Of a stretch of DNA of 64,000 bases, positions 17,584 to 26,105 are shown one piece after another (the stretch's first letter is position 1; every line of letters starts with the position of its first letter). Both the position numbers and the translations under genes were made by a program. The notes beneath the pieces are model-generated. The model did no database searches, was not told the DNA's origin, and saw only the letters and a list, made by a program, of their open reading frames with translations. Where the stretch lies: NCBI GenBank assembly GCA_017744355.1, contig JAGIBK010000004.1, positions 62,001 through 126,000 on the forward strand. The letters are read 5' to 3'. The DNA is from a bacterium. GTDB lineage: Bacteria > Cyanobacteriota > Sericytochromatia > S15B-MN24 > UBA4093.

Positions 17584-18621
17584 TTAGAACTGCTCGAGGA
17601 ACCGCGCGTGGTTCTCCCAGTACAGGCGGATGTCCGGGATCCCGTGCTTCAGCATGGCGATGCGCTCGGCGCCGAAGCCGAAGGCGAAGCCCGTGTAGCG
17701 CTCGGGGTCGATGTTGACCGCCGTCAGCACGTTCGGGTCCACCATGCCGCAGCCGCCGATCTCGAGCCAGCCGGTCTGCGAGCAGAGGCGGCAGCCCTCG
17801 CCGCTGCACAGGATGCACTCCACGTCGTACTCGGCGGAAGGCTCGGTGAAGGGGAAGAAGCTCGGGCGGAAGCGAATCTTGCGATCGGGCCCGAACAGCT
17901 CGCGCATGGCCGCCGTCAGGGTGCCCTTGAGGTCGGCGAAGGTCGTACGCTCGTCCACCACCAGCCCCTCGATCTGGTGGAAGATCGGGTAGTGGCGGCC
18001 GGTCACCGCATCGCGGCGGTAGACGCGGCCGGGCATCAAGTAGCGCAGCGGGGGCTGGGAGTTCTCCATGACCCGGATCTGCACGCTCGAGGTGTGGGTG
18101 CGCAGCAGGCGCCCCGCGGCCTCGTCGCCGCCCAAGTAGAAGGTGTCCTGCATCTCGCGGGCGGGGTGATCCGCCGGCGTGTTGAGGGCGGTGAAGTTGT
18201 GCCAGTCGTCCTCGACCTCGGGCCCCTCGGCCACGCCGAAGCCCAGGCGCGCGAACACGTCCACGATCTGGTCCAGGGTCTGGGTGAGGGGATGGCGCTT
18301 GCCCATGGGCAGGCTGCGGCCCGGAAGGGTGACGTCCACGCGCTCGGCGACGAGGCGCTCGGCGAGGGCTTCGCGCTCGGCGGCCGCCAGGCGCTCCTGG
18401 TAGCGGGCCTCGATCTCGCCCTTGATCCGGTTCACGCCCTGGCCGAAGGCCTTGCGCTCGGAGGGCTCGACCTTGGGGATCTCGCGCATGAGCATGTTGA
18501 GCTCGCCGCGCTCGCGCCCGAAGTAGCGCTGGTACCAGGCCTCGAGGTCGGCCAGGCCGCTGGCGGCCTCGAGGGCGCTCAAGGCGTCCTGCTGGATGGT
18601 ATCGAGAGACGTCAGGTTCAT
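17584..18621 (-). CDS. pheS: Phenylalanine--tRNA ligase alpha subunit
   Basis: The 345-aa catalytic class II subunit. An N-terminal coiled-coil tRNA-binding arm (about 1-85) precedes the core with motif 2 (YPIFHQIEGLVV) and motif 3 (FGFGAERIAMLKHGIPDIR). A Cys cluster (CILCSGEGCRLCSQTGW) sits in the middle, as in many PheS proteins. Length is typical. It is the first gene of the pheST pair; a hairpin 33 bp upstream separates it from rpsR. Confidence 0.98.
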   Translation of the reverse strand: MNLTSLDTIQQDALSALEAASGLADLEAWYQRYFGRERGELNMLMREIPKVEPSERKAFGQGVNRIKGEIEARYQERLAAAEREALAERLVAERVDVTLPGRSLPMGKRHPLTQTLDQIVDVFARLGFGVAEGPEVEDDWHNFTALNTPADHPAREMQDTFYLGGDEAAGRLLRTHTSSVQIRVMENSQPPLRYLMPGRVYRRDAVTGRHYPIFHQIEGLVVDERTTFADLKGTLTAAMRELFGPDRKIRFRPSFFPFTEPSAEYDVECILCSGEGCRLCSQTGWLEIGGCGMVDPNVLTAVNIDPERYTGFAFGFGAERIAMLKHGIPDIRLYWENHARFLEQF

Positions 18622-18653
18622 GTCTTGCCTCTAAGATCACGTGTGTACGCGAA

Positions 18654-18682
18654 GGGCCCGGCAGCCGAAGCCGACCGGACCC
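18654..18682 (-). terminator. Hairpin between rpsR and pheS
   Basis: On the minus strand an outer stem GGGTCCGG/CCGGGCCC (one G-U pair) encloses CGGC-TTCG-GCTG, an interrupted stem with a TTCG tetraloop. No T run follows. It may end the rpsF-ssb-rpsR transcript, or act as a leader structure for pheST. Confidence 0.5.
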
Positions 18683-18719
18683 CTCGTATCCACTCCGAAT
18701 AGACGAGCGATGGGGATCG

Positions 18720-18962
18720 CTAGTCGATCGAGAAGGGGAGCAACGCGATCTCGCGCGACACCTTGATGGCGTCGGTGAGGGCGCGCTGATGCTTGGCGCA
18801 GTTGCCGGTCACGCGGCGGGGCAGAATCTTGCCACGCTCGGTGAGGAACTTGCGCAGGCGCATCACGTCCTTGTAATCGACGAACGTGGCCTTGTCGACG
18901 CAGAAGCCGCAAACTTTGCGACGCTTCATGCGACCGCCACCACGCTTGGCACCAAATGCCAT
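18720..18962 (-). CDS. rpsR: 30S ribosomal protein S18
   Basis: The 80-aa protein carries the S18 signature ([14 protein letters not shown]-like segment, here [14 protein letters not shown], then [20 protein letters not shown]) and two N-terminal cysteines (VCGFCVDK). S18 binds S6 on the 30S platform. It is the third gene of rpsF-ssb-rpsR, 12 bp after ssb. The gene for L9, which follows rpsR in many bacteria, is not here; pheS comes next. Confidence 0.98.
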   Translation of the reverse strand: MAFGAKRGGGRMKRRKVCGFCVDKATFVDYKDVMRLRKFLTERGKILPRRVTGNCAKHQRALTDAIKVSREIALLPFSID

Positions 18963-18974
18963 GGTTACCTCCTG

Positions 18975-19382
18975 CTAGAAGGGAATCTCATCCGTGTCAC
19001 CGAACGCCGGGGCATCTTCGAAGTCCGGGAAGGCCTCGGGCTCAGCTTGAGCCGGGGCGCCGACCGGGCCCGAAATCGTGTGGACATGCTGGGCTTCGAC
19101 CTCGACGACCTTCTTGCGTTGGCCGTCTTGCTCGTAGCTCCGCGTCCTAAGGGCGCCTTCAACCGAAACGACATGGTCCTTCTTGATCGTCGAGTTGACG
19201 GTCTCGGCCAGGGTCCGCCACGTCACGACCTTGATGTAATCGGTAACATCGTAGGTCGACCCCTCGCGGGGCGGCCGCTTGACGGCGACCGTGAACTGGG
19301 TGGTGGGGATGCCGTTAGGGGTCATGCGCATCTCGGGATTGCGCACCACGTTGCCGACGAGGGTGATGTGATTGATTCCCAT
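18975..19382 (-). CDS. ssb: Single-stranded DNA-binding protein (ribosomal-operon copy)
   Basis: The 135-aa protein has an OB fold (residues 1-105: NHITLVGNVVRNPEMR, then DYIKVVTWRTLAE), a short acidic linker and the conserved acidic tip ending DEIPF that recruits replication and repair partners. It lies between rpsF and rpsR, the standard position. A second ssb gene lies at 28721-29104. Confidence 0.96.
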   Translation of the reverse strand: MGINHITLVGNVVRNPEMRMTPNGIPTTQFTVAVKRPPREGSTYDVTDYIKVVTWRTLAETVNSTIKKDHVVSVEGALRTRSYEQDGQRKKVVEVEAQHVHTISGPVGAPAQAEPEAFPDFEDAPAFGDTDEIPF

Positions 19383-19419
19383 CGGTGCTTCTCCTACTGA
19401 AAGGGTAAGCCGTCCTCGG

Positions 19420-19710
19420 CTACGCCTCGGCGCGAACGACGATGTGACGGATCACGTCTTCGTTCAGCTTGAACATGCGCTCCAGCTCAACGAGCGACGT
19501 GGTGTCGGCGTTGAAGTTGGACAGCACGTAGAAGCCGTCGCGATGGTCCTTGACCTCGTAGGCCAGGCGCTTGCGACCGCGCTTCTCGGTCTTCTCGACC
19601 GAGCCGCCGTTCTTGGTGATGTGATCGGTGACCTTGGCGATCACCGCATCCACGGCTTCCTCTTCGAGCTGAGGACGCAGGATGTACATAGTCTCATATG
19701 CACGCTGCAT
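19420..19710 (-). CDS. rpsF: 30S ribosomal protein S6
   Basis: ATG 19710 gives the canonical start MQRAYETMYILRP with GGGAGG about 11 nt upstream; extending to 19800 would add 30 non-homologous residues. The 96-aa product has the S6 fold signatures (EKRGRKRLAYEVKDHRDGFY). It pairs with S18 and is the first gene of the rpsF-ssb-rpsR operon. Confidence 0.97.
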   Translation of the reverse strand: MQRAYETMYILRPQLEEEAVDAVIAKVTDHITKNGGSVEKTEKRGRKRLAYEVKDHRDGFYVLSNFNADTTSLVELERMFKLNEDVIRHIVVRAEA

Positions 19711-19730
19711 AATGGTTTTCACCTCCCTCT

Positions 19731-19745
19731 GGGCTAATCGGCCCC
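19731..19745 (-). promoter_or_regulatory. Possible S6:S18 autoregulatory hairpin in the rpsF leader
   Basis: The leader contains a hairpin on the minus strand, GGGGCCGATTAGCCC, about 20 nt before the rpsF start. S6:S18 complexes in many bacteria bind a leader stem-loop presenting a CCG element, and this hairpin presents CCG next to a GGGC/GCCC stem. I infer the link from position and that triplet only. Confidence 0.3.
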
Positions 19746-19809
19746 CCGCACCTTGCGAGGAGCAGGGAAGAAAAGGCTGCGAAATACTCGTTTTAAGCAA
19801 CCTTTAGTA

Positions 19810-19833
19810 CAGTCTTAACAGACTGAGAGTCAA
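19810..19833 (-). promoter_or_regulatory. Candidate rpsF promoter with an embedded inverted repeat
   Basis: On the minus strand TTGACT (19828-19833) is a good -35. Its downstream spacer contains CAGTCT-GTTA-AGACTG (19810-19825), a perfect 6-bp inverted repeat, followed by a poor -10 (TACTAA at 18 nt). The same hairpin could instead end the gene at 19877. Confidence 0.4.
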
Positions 19834-19876
19834 TCGTACCATGGCCCGAAGGCCGTGGCAAGCCACGATGCGGGCT

Positions 19877-20557
19877 TTAAGCCTTCTTGGACTTGCGAGG
19901 CCACTGGATCGACGAGATGAGCGCGACGATCTGGTCCACCTTCCCCATGGCCGAGGCCGCGATGTCCTTGTAGTGGAGGGATTTGGAGGTCGCGAGGATC
20001 GAAACGGCCAGGGGCAAGAGCTGGTCGACGATGGGAATCCCGCTCGCGAAGGGGATGAGGGAGGCCGCCATGCCAACGGCTGTGGCCTTGATGGCCTCTT
20101 GGCGGTTGAAGGCCTCGCCGCGGTGAGTCAGCCAGTAGATCGACAGGCCCTTGGCCGCGCCGATGGCCATCTCGATGGCGATGGGGATGACGAAGGCCGG
20201 CAGGGCGTCGATCTCGACGGTCTGCATGACCTTGTCGAGGGGCAGCTCCAGATCGTAATCCTTGGAGGTGATGCGGACCGTGCCCTTGCGCGGCGCCTTG
20301 CTGAAGTCGTAGACGGTCGGCGCCATGAGCTGGTAGTGGAGGGTGACCACGTCGCCCTTGACCACCACCGGGCCCTCGAAGCGCACCTGCACCTTCTGGG
20401 CGAACTCGCGCGCGAGGCGCTCGGACTTGGCGCTCTGAGCCTCGCTCAGGGCGTCGGTGCCGCCAGCGAGCGGCGAGCCGGTCGGCGAGAGGCCACAGCC
20501 GGAAAGAGAAGGGAGAACCAGGGCGCCCACCAGGAACAAGCTGAGGGGGGTGCGCAT
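19877..20557 (-). CDS. Putative lipoprotein of unknown function
   Basis: A 226-aa protein with a type II signal peptide: MRTPLSLFLVGALVLPSLSGCG gives lipobox LSGC with lipidated Cys21. Residues about 45-115 are beta-rich (VRFEGPVVVKGDVVTLHYQL). A glycine/alanine-rich hydrophobic segment about 120-140 (AFVIPIAIEMAIGAAKG) and another about 155-185 (AVGMAASLIPFASGIPIVDQLLPLAVSI) could be membrane-associated, unusual for a soluble lipoprotein. The start has AAGGAG 10 nt upstream. I recognise no family. Confidence 0.8.
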   Translation of the reverse strand: MRTPLSLFLVGALVLPSLSGCGLSPTGSPLAGGTDALSEAQSAKSERLAREFAQKVQVRFEGPVVVKGDVVTLHYQLMAPTVYDFSKAPRKGTVRITSKDYDLELPLDKVMQTVEIDALPAFVIPIAIEMAIGAAKGLSIYWLTHRGEAFNRQEAIKATAVGMAASLIPFASGIPIVDQLLPLAVSILATSKSLHYKDIAASAMGKVDQIVALISSIQWPRKSKKA

Positions 20558-20594
20558 GCGGGAGCATCTCCTTGAGCATTAAGAACGGAAAATT

Positions 20595-20668
20595 TAGGTT
20601 AATTATTGGCGCGAAAACCTTAAAGCTTCTTATCTCAAGGAAAAATTCAGATTAACCTAAGGTTAATC
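20595..20668 (-). promoter_or_regulatory. Inverted repeat GATTAACC-TAA-GGTTAATC with a third half-site
   Basis: A perfect 8-bp inverted repeat at 20650-20657 and 20661-20668, and another GGTTAATT half-site at 20597-20604, lie in the AT-rich 128 bp upstream of the lipoprotein gene at 20557. It is a candidate operator. Because a T5 stretch follows on the minus strand it could also be a weak terminator for the gene ending at 20686. Confidence 0.45.
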
Positions 20669-20685
20669 AAATGACTGGAAAAGGA

Positions 20686-21810
20686 TCAGCCCTGCAAGGA
20701 GGCGGTCGCGGGCATGGCCTCGATGCGGCCTGCCGCCCCGATCCCTTCCAGGATCGCGACGAGTTGCTGGGCCTGCTCGTGGGAGAGGTTGCGCTTCATG
20801 ACGAAGGGCAGGCGCTGGAGGGCGAGGGCGAGCTTCTCTTCGGGGATCGAGAAGCGCTCGGCCATCTGGGCGAGGATCGCCGCCTGGGCCTCGGGGGAGG
20901 CGCCGGCGCTGACGAGTGCTACCTGGTAGCGATCGCGCGCAGGCGCAGCCGCCGAGACGGTGGCGGTGGCCTCAGCGACCCCGCTGGCGCGGCGCGAAGC
21001 CGCCTCAGCCGCAGCGAGGGCTGCCGTCGAGACCTGCTGGCGCGTGCCCTGGCCGAGGTCCGCAGTGGGTGAAACGGCGACGCGCTTCTCCTTGGGGATC
21101 TTTCTGAGCACCTCGTCGATGGCAGCCTTGATCGTCTTGGCGGTTCGGGCCGAGCCCATCGAAGGATAGAAGAGGACCAGGTGCTTCTCGCCCAGGTCAT
21201 CCTGGTAGTCGATCACGACCCAGCGCTTCTTGCTCTGCACGAACTCGAGGAAGGCCTTGACCAGCGGGTTCTTGTGGGTTGCAGCCTTGGGAAGCTGGAC
21301 CGTCGTCAGACGCTTGGAGCGCAAGAGCTTCAGGGGCTCGATGGTCACCCGCCGGATACGCGCCAGCTGGAGCTTGGCGCGGTTGTTCTGGTTGCGGAAG
21401 AGCAGGTTCTTCTCGTGGATGTCCAGGGATCCGTACTCGACCTTGCCCTTGAGGGTCCAGCCGGGATGGCCGCCGTGGTACTCCAGCTGATAGGCGTCGA
21501 GCAGGCGATTGTTGGTGCCCTGCTCCTCGTCGATCTTGCTCTCGATTTTGCGGGTCAGGTCGTTGACCTTGAGCTTCAGCTTCTTTTCGTACTGGACGAG
21601 GTACTTGTACGCGACCGCGAAGATGCCGAAGCCCAAGAGGCCGCCGCCGAGCACGTGCCCCCAGGCGATCGAGCCGTCGTACTGGTCGCCCATCATCATC
21701 CCTTGATAGGCGCAGAAGCAGACCAAGGCCGCCCCGGCCAGATTGGCCATGGGCAGCCTTGCAGCGAGGCGCTGTAATGCCTTTGCCTGTTTCCGCTTGG
21801 TGACGCTCAA
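20686..21810 (-). CDS. Membrane-anchored protein with L7/L12-like C-terminal domain
   Basis: A 374-aa protein not matching a named family. Two N-terminal membrane segments (about 22-40 and 50-70: LAGAALVCFCAYQGM and VLGGGLLGFGIFAVAYKYL) are followed by a coiled coil (about 72-105) and a beta-rich PH-like domain (about 108-225). After an Ala-rich linker comes a domain (about 295-365) whose pattern YQVALVSAGASPEAQAAIL ... LPFVMKRNLSHEQAQQLVAIL ... GAAGRIE resembles the ribosomal L7/L12 C-terminal fold. That fold also occurs in non-ribosomal bacterial proteins, so a translation role should not be assumed. It is transcribed away from the phosphomannomutase terminator. Confidence 0.8.
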   Translation of the reverse strand: MSVTKRKQAKALQRLAARLPMANLAGAALVCFCAYQGMMMGDQYDGSIAWGHVLGGGLLGFGIFAVAYKYLVQYEKKLKLKVNDLTRKIESKIDEEQGTNNRLLDAYQLEYHGGHPGWTLKGKVEYGSLDIHEKNLLFRNQNNRAKLQLARIRRVTIEPLKLLRSKRLTTVQLPKAATHKNPLVKAFLEFVQSKKRWVVIDYQDDLGEKHLVLFYPSMGSARTAKTIKAAIDEVLRKIPKEKRVAVSPTADLGQGTRQQVSTAALAAAEAASRRASGVAEATATVSAAAPARDRYQVALVSAGASPEAQAAILAQMAERFSIPEEKLALALQRLPFVMKRNLSHEQAQQLVAILEGIGAAGRIEAMPATASLQG

Positions 21811-21844
21811 GGGGGCGAATCCTCAAGATATAGACAACAAGAGG

Positions 21845-21850
21845 ATTATA
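21845..21850 (-). promoter_or_regulatory. TATAAT -10 box abutting a terminator
   Basis: A perfect TATAAT on the minus strand directly after the hairpin at 21851-21883 and 35 nt upstream of the gene at 21810. Any -35 element would lie inside the terminator hairpin. Confidence 0.55.
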
Positions 21851-21883
21851 CCCCACGCCCAAGCGCTTGGCATGGGCGTGGGG
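21851..21883 (-). terminator. Terminator after the phosphomannomutase gene
   Basis: Perfect 11-bp stem CCCCACGCCCA/TGGGCGTGGGG with an 11-nt loop, about 20 bp after the stop of the phosphomannomutase gene. The tail is TATAATCC rather than a clean T run. Confidence 0.65.
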
Positions 21884-21902
21884 CCGATCCTAAACCTGTC
21901 GA

Positions 21903-23339
21903 CTAGTGGGCGCCCGCGGGAACGGGGCCCGCCACCTCTTCGACCAGACGTTCGACCGCATGCGCGAGCTTGTCGAGCGCGGGCTTGTCGGCGGCCTCCA
22001 GGTAGACCCGGATGATGGGCTCGGTGCCCGAGGGACGCGCAAGCACCCAGCTACCGTCCTCGAGCATCAGCTTGACGCCGTCCTTGCGCGAGGAGTCGGT
22101 GACCGAAAGGCCCGCGATCGCCTTGGGGGTCTCTTCGAGGAAGAGCTTGAGGACCGCAGCCTTGGCCTCCTCGGTCAGGTGCAGGTCGAGGCGGCGGTTG
22201 GCGGGATTCCAGCCCACCTCGGCCACCAGCTCGGCCCAGATTTGCTTGAGGGGCTTGCCCTCGGTGGCCATCATGTCGGCCACCAGCAGGTTGGCGAGGA
22301 TGCCGTCCTTCTCGGGGATGTGGCCGAGCACCGACAGGCCGCCCGACTCCTCGCCGCCGATGAGGACCGACTCCTCGCGCATCTTCTCGCCGACCCACTT
22401 GAAGCCGACCGGGGTCTCGCGGATCTCGACGCCGTAGTGGGAGGCCAGGCGATCGAGCAGGTGGGTGGTCGCCACGGTCCGGACCACCACGCCTTTCTGC
22501 TTGCGGTTCTTGATCAGGTGGCGCATCAAGAGGGCGATCACCTGGTTGGGCGTGTAGAAGGTGCCCTCGCTGTCCACTACCCCGAAGCGATCCGCGTCGC
22601 CGTCGGTGGCAAGGCCCAGGTCGTAGCCGCCCTTGACCGTCTGGATCAGCTCGCCGAGCTGGCTCACCGCCGGCTCGGGCATGCCGCCCCCGAAGAGGGG
22701 ATCCCGGTTGCCGTGCAGCAGCTTCACCTTGCAGCCGTACTCTTCGAGCAGGGCGTCCAGGTAGCCGCGGCCGGTGCTGTAGAGGGCGTCGTAGACGACC
22801 GAGAGCTTGGCCTGCTTCATGGCCTCGCCCGGCACCAGCTTGCGGATCCAAGCCATGTAGCCCGGCATGGGGTCGAAGGTCTCGCCGACCTTGCGAGCCT
22901 TGGGGAACTCTGCGTTCGTCTTCAGGTAGTGGTTGACCCGCGCGACGATCTTGTCGGTGATGTCCTTGGTGGCAGGCCCCGCGTAGTCGGGGATGTACTT
23001 GATGCCGCAGTACTGGGGCGGGTTGTGGCTCGCCGTCAGCATGACCGCACCGGCCGAGTCGAGCTCCTTGGCCGCGAAGGCGATGACCGGGGTCGGCACG
23101 TCGCGCTCCGAGAGCAGGGTCTTGAGGCCCCGCGCCTGGAGGATCGCCACCACGGTCTCCGCGAACTCACGGGCGAGGAAGCGGGTGTCGTAGCCGACCA
23201 GCACGGGGCGGTCGGCCGCGTAGGCCTCCTGAACGTAGTCGGCGATCGCCGAGGCGACGATCCGGACGTTGCCGAAGGTGAAGCCGTCCGCGATCAGGTC
23301 GCGCCAGCCGTCGGTCCCGAAGGTGATGGTGTTAGACAA
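21903..23339 (-). CDS. Phosphoglucomutase/phosphomannomutase (catalytically intact)
   Basis: A 478-aa alpha-D-phosphohexomutase interconverting hexose 6- and 1-phosphates. All four active-site loops are present: phosphoserine loop [14 protein letters not shown], metal loop DGDADRFG, sugar loop GGEESGGL and phosphate loop [12 protein letters not shown]. The start at 23339 lies inside the 3' end of the fusion gene (8-nt overlap), so translation is probably coupled. It likely supplies mannose- or glucose-1-phosphate to the nucleotidyltransferase encoded upstream, for glycan or GDP-mannose-type precursors. Confidence 0.96.
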   Translation of the reverse strand: MSNTITFGTDGWRDLIADGFTFGNVRIVASAIADYVQEAYAADRPVLVGYDTRFLAREFAETVVAILQARGLKTLLSERDVPTPVIAFAAKELDSAGAVMLTASHNPPQYCGIKYIPDYAGPATKDITDKIVARVNHYLKTNAEFPKARKVGETFDPMPGYMAWIRKLVPGEAMKQAKLSVVYDALYSTGRGYLDALLEEYGCKVKLLHGNRDPLFGGGMPEPAVSQLGELIQTVKGGYDLGLATDGDADRFGVVDSEGTFYTPNQVIALLMRHLIKNRKQKGVVVRTVATTHLLDRLASHYGVEIRETPVGFKWVGEKMREESVLIGGEESGGLSVLGHIPEKDGILANLLVADMMATEGKPLKQIWAELVAEVGWNPANRRLDLHLTEEAKAAVLKLFLEETPKAIAGLSVTDSSRKDGVKLMLEDGSWVLARPSGTEPIIRVYLEAADKPALDKLAHAVERLVEEVAGPVPAGAH

Positions 23340-25845
23340 GGGTGGATTCCTCCTTACCGGCCGCCATGACGCGGATGACCTGGGCGTATTCCTCGATGAG
23401 CCGCTCGGCCTCGATGGCGGAGCGCCCGTCGGCGTACAGGTGAATCGTGGGCTCGACCGGGTCGGGCAGCACCAGGGCCCAGCCCTGGTTGGCGTAGACC
23501 TTGACCCCGTCGATCAGCTCGATGGTCTTGTCCTTGCCCTGCTCCACCAGCACGCGCATGACGGTGCCCTTGTGCTCCCAAGCGCAGGCGACCTGCTCGT
23601 GGAGGTGGTGGAAGTCGGGCATGTCAGCCTGGATCGCGGAGAGGGACTTGCCGGACTCGGCGAGCGCCTCGCAGATCTTGGCGACGGTGAGCATCCCGTC
23701 GAAGCCGGGGTGCATGGTCGGGAAGATGAAGCTGCCCTCGGTGCCGGCGAAGAGCACGCCTTCCTTCTTGGCGACCTCCATCATGGCGCGGGGGTTGGCC
23801 TTGGTGCGGACGATCTTCGAGCCGAAGCGCTCGGCGATCCGGTCGTTGACGCTCGAAGCGGTCACGGGCAGGGCGATGGTCGCACCGGGATGCTGCGACA
23901 GGAAGAGCTGCGCGAGGGTCGCGGTCAGCTGATCGTCGCGCAGGATCCGGCCCCGGTCGTCCACCAGGGTGATCCGCTCGCCGTTGGCGTCGAGCTGGAC
24001 CCCGAAGTCGGCCTTGAGGGCCGAGACGACCTCGGCGAGCTGCCGGGTGAGGTCGAGCTTCTCCTCGGCGCTCGGCAGCCGGGAGCGCAGGTGGGCGTTG
24101 AGGACCACCGTGTCGATGTCCAGCTCGCCGAGGATGCCGGGCAGCACCGGGTTGGCGATCGAGAAGGCGTAGTCGATGACGACCTTGAGCTTGCGATCGT
24201 GCAGCGCCTTGGTCGAGGGGATCTCGCGGCGGAAGCCCTGCTTGTAGTACTCGACCACGCGCGCGGGGAACGAGATGTCGCCGATATCGGAGAGCTCGAC
24301 CCGGCGGAAGTCCTCCTTGAAGAAGTTGCCTTCGATCTTCTTCTCGGTGGCCTTCGAGATGTTCATCCCTTCCTTGTCCAGGAACTCGATCTGGACCACG
24401 TCGGGGTGGGTGGGCGAGATGCGGATGTGGACGCCGCCGTGGACGTTGAGGGTCGGGACCTGGTAGCGGGCGATGGGCAGGGCGGTGGTTTCAAGGTTCA
24501 TGACGCTGATGCCCACGCTCATCAGACCCGAGATCAAAGCGCGGTTGATCATGCGGGCGGCCTGCGAGCCGTCGCGGCTGACCGTGACCGAGGTGCCCGC
24601 GGGCAGGGTCGCGCCGAAGGCAGCACCCAGCTTGACCGCGAACTCGGGGATGATCTCGATGTTGACCAGGCCCGTGACGCCCGAGGCGCCGAACAGGGTG
24701 CGCTGGGCGCTCGAACCCCAGATGAGGCTGCTGCTCACGGTCGCGCCGGTCTCGATGGTCTTGTTGGGCCACACCTTGACGTTGGGCTTGACCAAGGCAC
24801 CCTCGCCCACGATGCAGTCGTTGGCGACGATGGCGCCTTCCTGCAGCTCGGCGCCGCGCTTGACGGCGGTGTTCTTGCCGATCACGCAGCCGCGCAGCTC
24901 GACGTTCTCGCCGACGTAGGCGTTGTTCCAGAGCACGGGGCGCTTGAGGCTCGCGTTCGGCTTGACGATCACGTTGTCGCCGATGACGGTGCCGGGGCTC
25001 AGGGTCACACCCTCGGTGATCTGGCTGTTGTTGCCGATGACCAGGGGCCCGTTGAGCTTGGCGCTCGGGTGGATGATGGTGCCTTCGCCGATGTAGATGC
25101 CGGGCTCACGCTCGGGGTAGGGCATGTCGATCTTGACCTTGCCCTCGAGGATGTCGTAGTGCGCTTCGCGGTAGGCCTGGAGGTTGCCCACATCCTCCCA
25201 GTAGCCGCTCGCGATGTAGCCGTACATGGGGTCGTTGCGGCGCAGCAAGAGGGGGAAGAGGTCCTTGGAGAAGTCCACTTCCTTCTCGGGCTCCAAGAGG
25301 CGCAGGACCTCGGGCTCGAGGATGTAGGTGCCGGTGTTGATGGTGTCGGAGAAGACCTCGCTGGAGCTGGGCTTCTCGAGGAAGCGCTGGATGCGGCCCT
25401 GCTCGTCGGTGATGACGACGCCGAACTCGAGCGGGTTCTCGACCCGGTGCAAGAGCAGGGTCGAGAGGGACTTCTTCTGCTTGTGGTAGGCGATCGCCGC
25501 CGTCAGGTCAATGTCCGTGAGGCTGTCACCCGAGATCACCAGGAAGGTGTCGTCCAGGTACTGCTCGATGGCCTTGACCGAACCCGCCGTGCCGAGGGGC
25601 ATCTTCTCCTCGACGGAGTAGGTGATGTTGACCCCGAAGTCGCGGCCGTCCCCGAAGTAGTTCTGGATGACCTGCGGCAAGTAGTAGAGGGTGACGAGGA
25701 TGTCGGTGATCCCATGCCGCTTGAGGAGGTTGATGATGTGCTCCGCCATGGGGCGGTTCAGCATCGGAACCATGGGCTTGGGAATGTCGCAGGTGAGCGG
25801 GCGCAGGCGGGTACCGGAACCGCCGGCCATCAGAACAGCCTTCAT
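23332..25845 (-). CDS. Sugar nucleotidyltransferase / degenerate phosphomannomutase fusion
   Basis: An 837-aa protein. Residues 1-235 are a nucleotidyltransferase ([20 protein letters not shown], then [10 protein letters not shown]), about 240-370 a left-handed beta-helix with hexapeptide repeats ([17 protein letters not shown]), and about 380-830 a phosphomannomutase-like domain. That last domain lacks all four catalytic loops: SPTHPD stands where TASHNP should be, DANGER replaces DGDxDR, GTEGSF replaces GEESGG, and [12 protein letters not shown] replaces RPSGTEPxIRVY. The architecture is known as mannose-1-phosphate guanylyltransferase-like fusions in cyanobacteria and actinobacteria. GDP-mannose synthesis is the usual prediction, but nucleotide and sugar specificity cannot be read from sequence. 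The intact mutase is the overlapping downstream gene. Confidence 0.93.
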   Translation of the reverse strand: MKAVLMAGGSGTRLRPLTCDIPKPMVPMLNRPMAEHIINLLKRHGITDILVTLYYLPQVIQNYFGDGRDFGVNITYSVEEKMPLGTAGSVKAIEQYLDDTFLVISGDSLTDIDLTAAIAYHKQKKSLSTLLLHRVENPLEFGVVITDEQGRIQRFLEKPSSSEVFSDTINTGTYILEPEVLRLLEPEKEVDFSKDLFPLLLRRNDPMYGYIASGYWEDVGNLQAYREAHYDILEGKVKIDMPYPEREPGIYIGEGTIIHPSAKLNGPLVIGNNSQITEGVTLSPGTVIGDNVIVKPNASLKRPVLWNNAYVGENVELRGCVIGKNTAVKRGAELQEGAIVANDCIVGEGALVKPNVKVWPNKTIETGATVSSSLIWGSSAQRTLFGASGVTGLVNIEIIPEFAVKLGAAFGATLPAGTSVTVSRDGSQAARMINRALISGLMSVGISVMNLETTALPIARYQVPTLNVHGGVHIRISPTHPDVVQIEFLDKEGMNISKATEKKIEGNFFKEDFRRVELSDIGDISFPARVVEYYKQGFRREIPSTKALHDRKLKVVIDYAFSIANPVLPGILGELDIDTVVLNAHLRSRLPSAEEKLDLTRQLAEVVSALKADFGVQLDANGERITLVDDRGRILRDDQLTATLAQLFLSQHPGATIALPVTASSVNDRIAERFGSKIVRTKANPRAMMEVAKKEGVLFAGTEGSFIFPTMHPGFDGMLTVAKICEALAESGKSLSAIQADMPDFHHLHEQVACAWEHKGTVMRVLVEQGKDKTIELIDGVKVYANQGWALVLPDPVEPTIHLYADGRSAIEAERLIEEYAQVIRVMAAGKEESTLV

Positions 25846-26068
25846 CGGGAACTCCTTACTCCATCGTAGGGCGTAACGCTGAGGGTGGCTTGTACGGGAT
25901 TATGTCGAAAATCTTAACATAAGGGCCCGTGCCTGATAAAGGGGGAGAAAGCCTTTCCGAACAGGTGACTCCGGCCTCATGGGCCGGGGCGATCGCCGCC
26001 GCCGAGCTTGCGCCCTTCGCGCGACACGTTAACGAACTTAACGTTCGTTCGCCACCTGCTTTTTAAAA

Positions 26069-26097
26069 AAGGGGGCAGGCCGATGGCCTGCCCCCTT
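26069..26097 (-). terminator. Strong Rho-independent terminator of the GT4 gene
   Basis: 13-bp stem AAGGGGGCAGGCC/GGCCTGCCCCCTT with a 3-nt loop, followed on the minus strand by TTTTAA, 8 bp after the stop codon of the gene at 26106. The 223 bp from here to the fusion gene hold only a 6-bp hairpin (CCGGCC/GGCCGG near 25972-25988) and a HIP1 site at 25989. Confidence 0.9.
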
Positions 26098-26105
26098 CTA
26101 GGGAG

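Noticed and set aside
18654-18682. A T-box or phenylalanine attenuator before pheST
   Set aside because: There is no leader peptide rich in Phe and no T-box sequence; only one interrupted hairpin is present.
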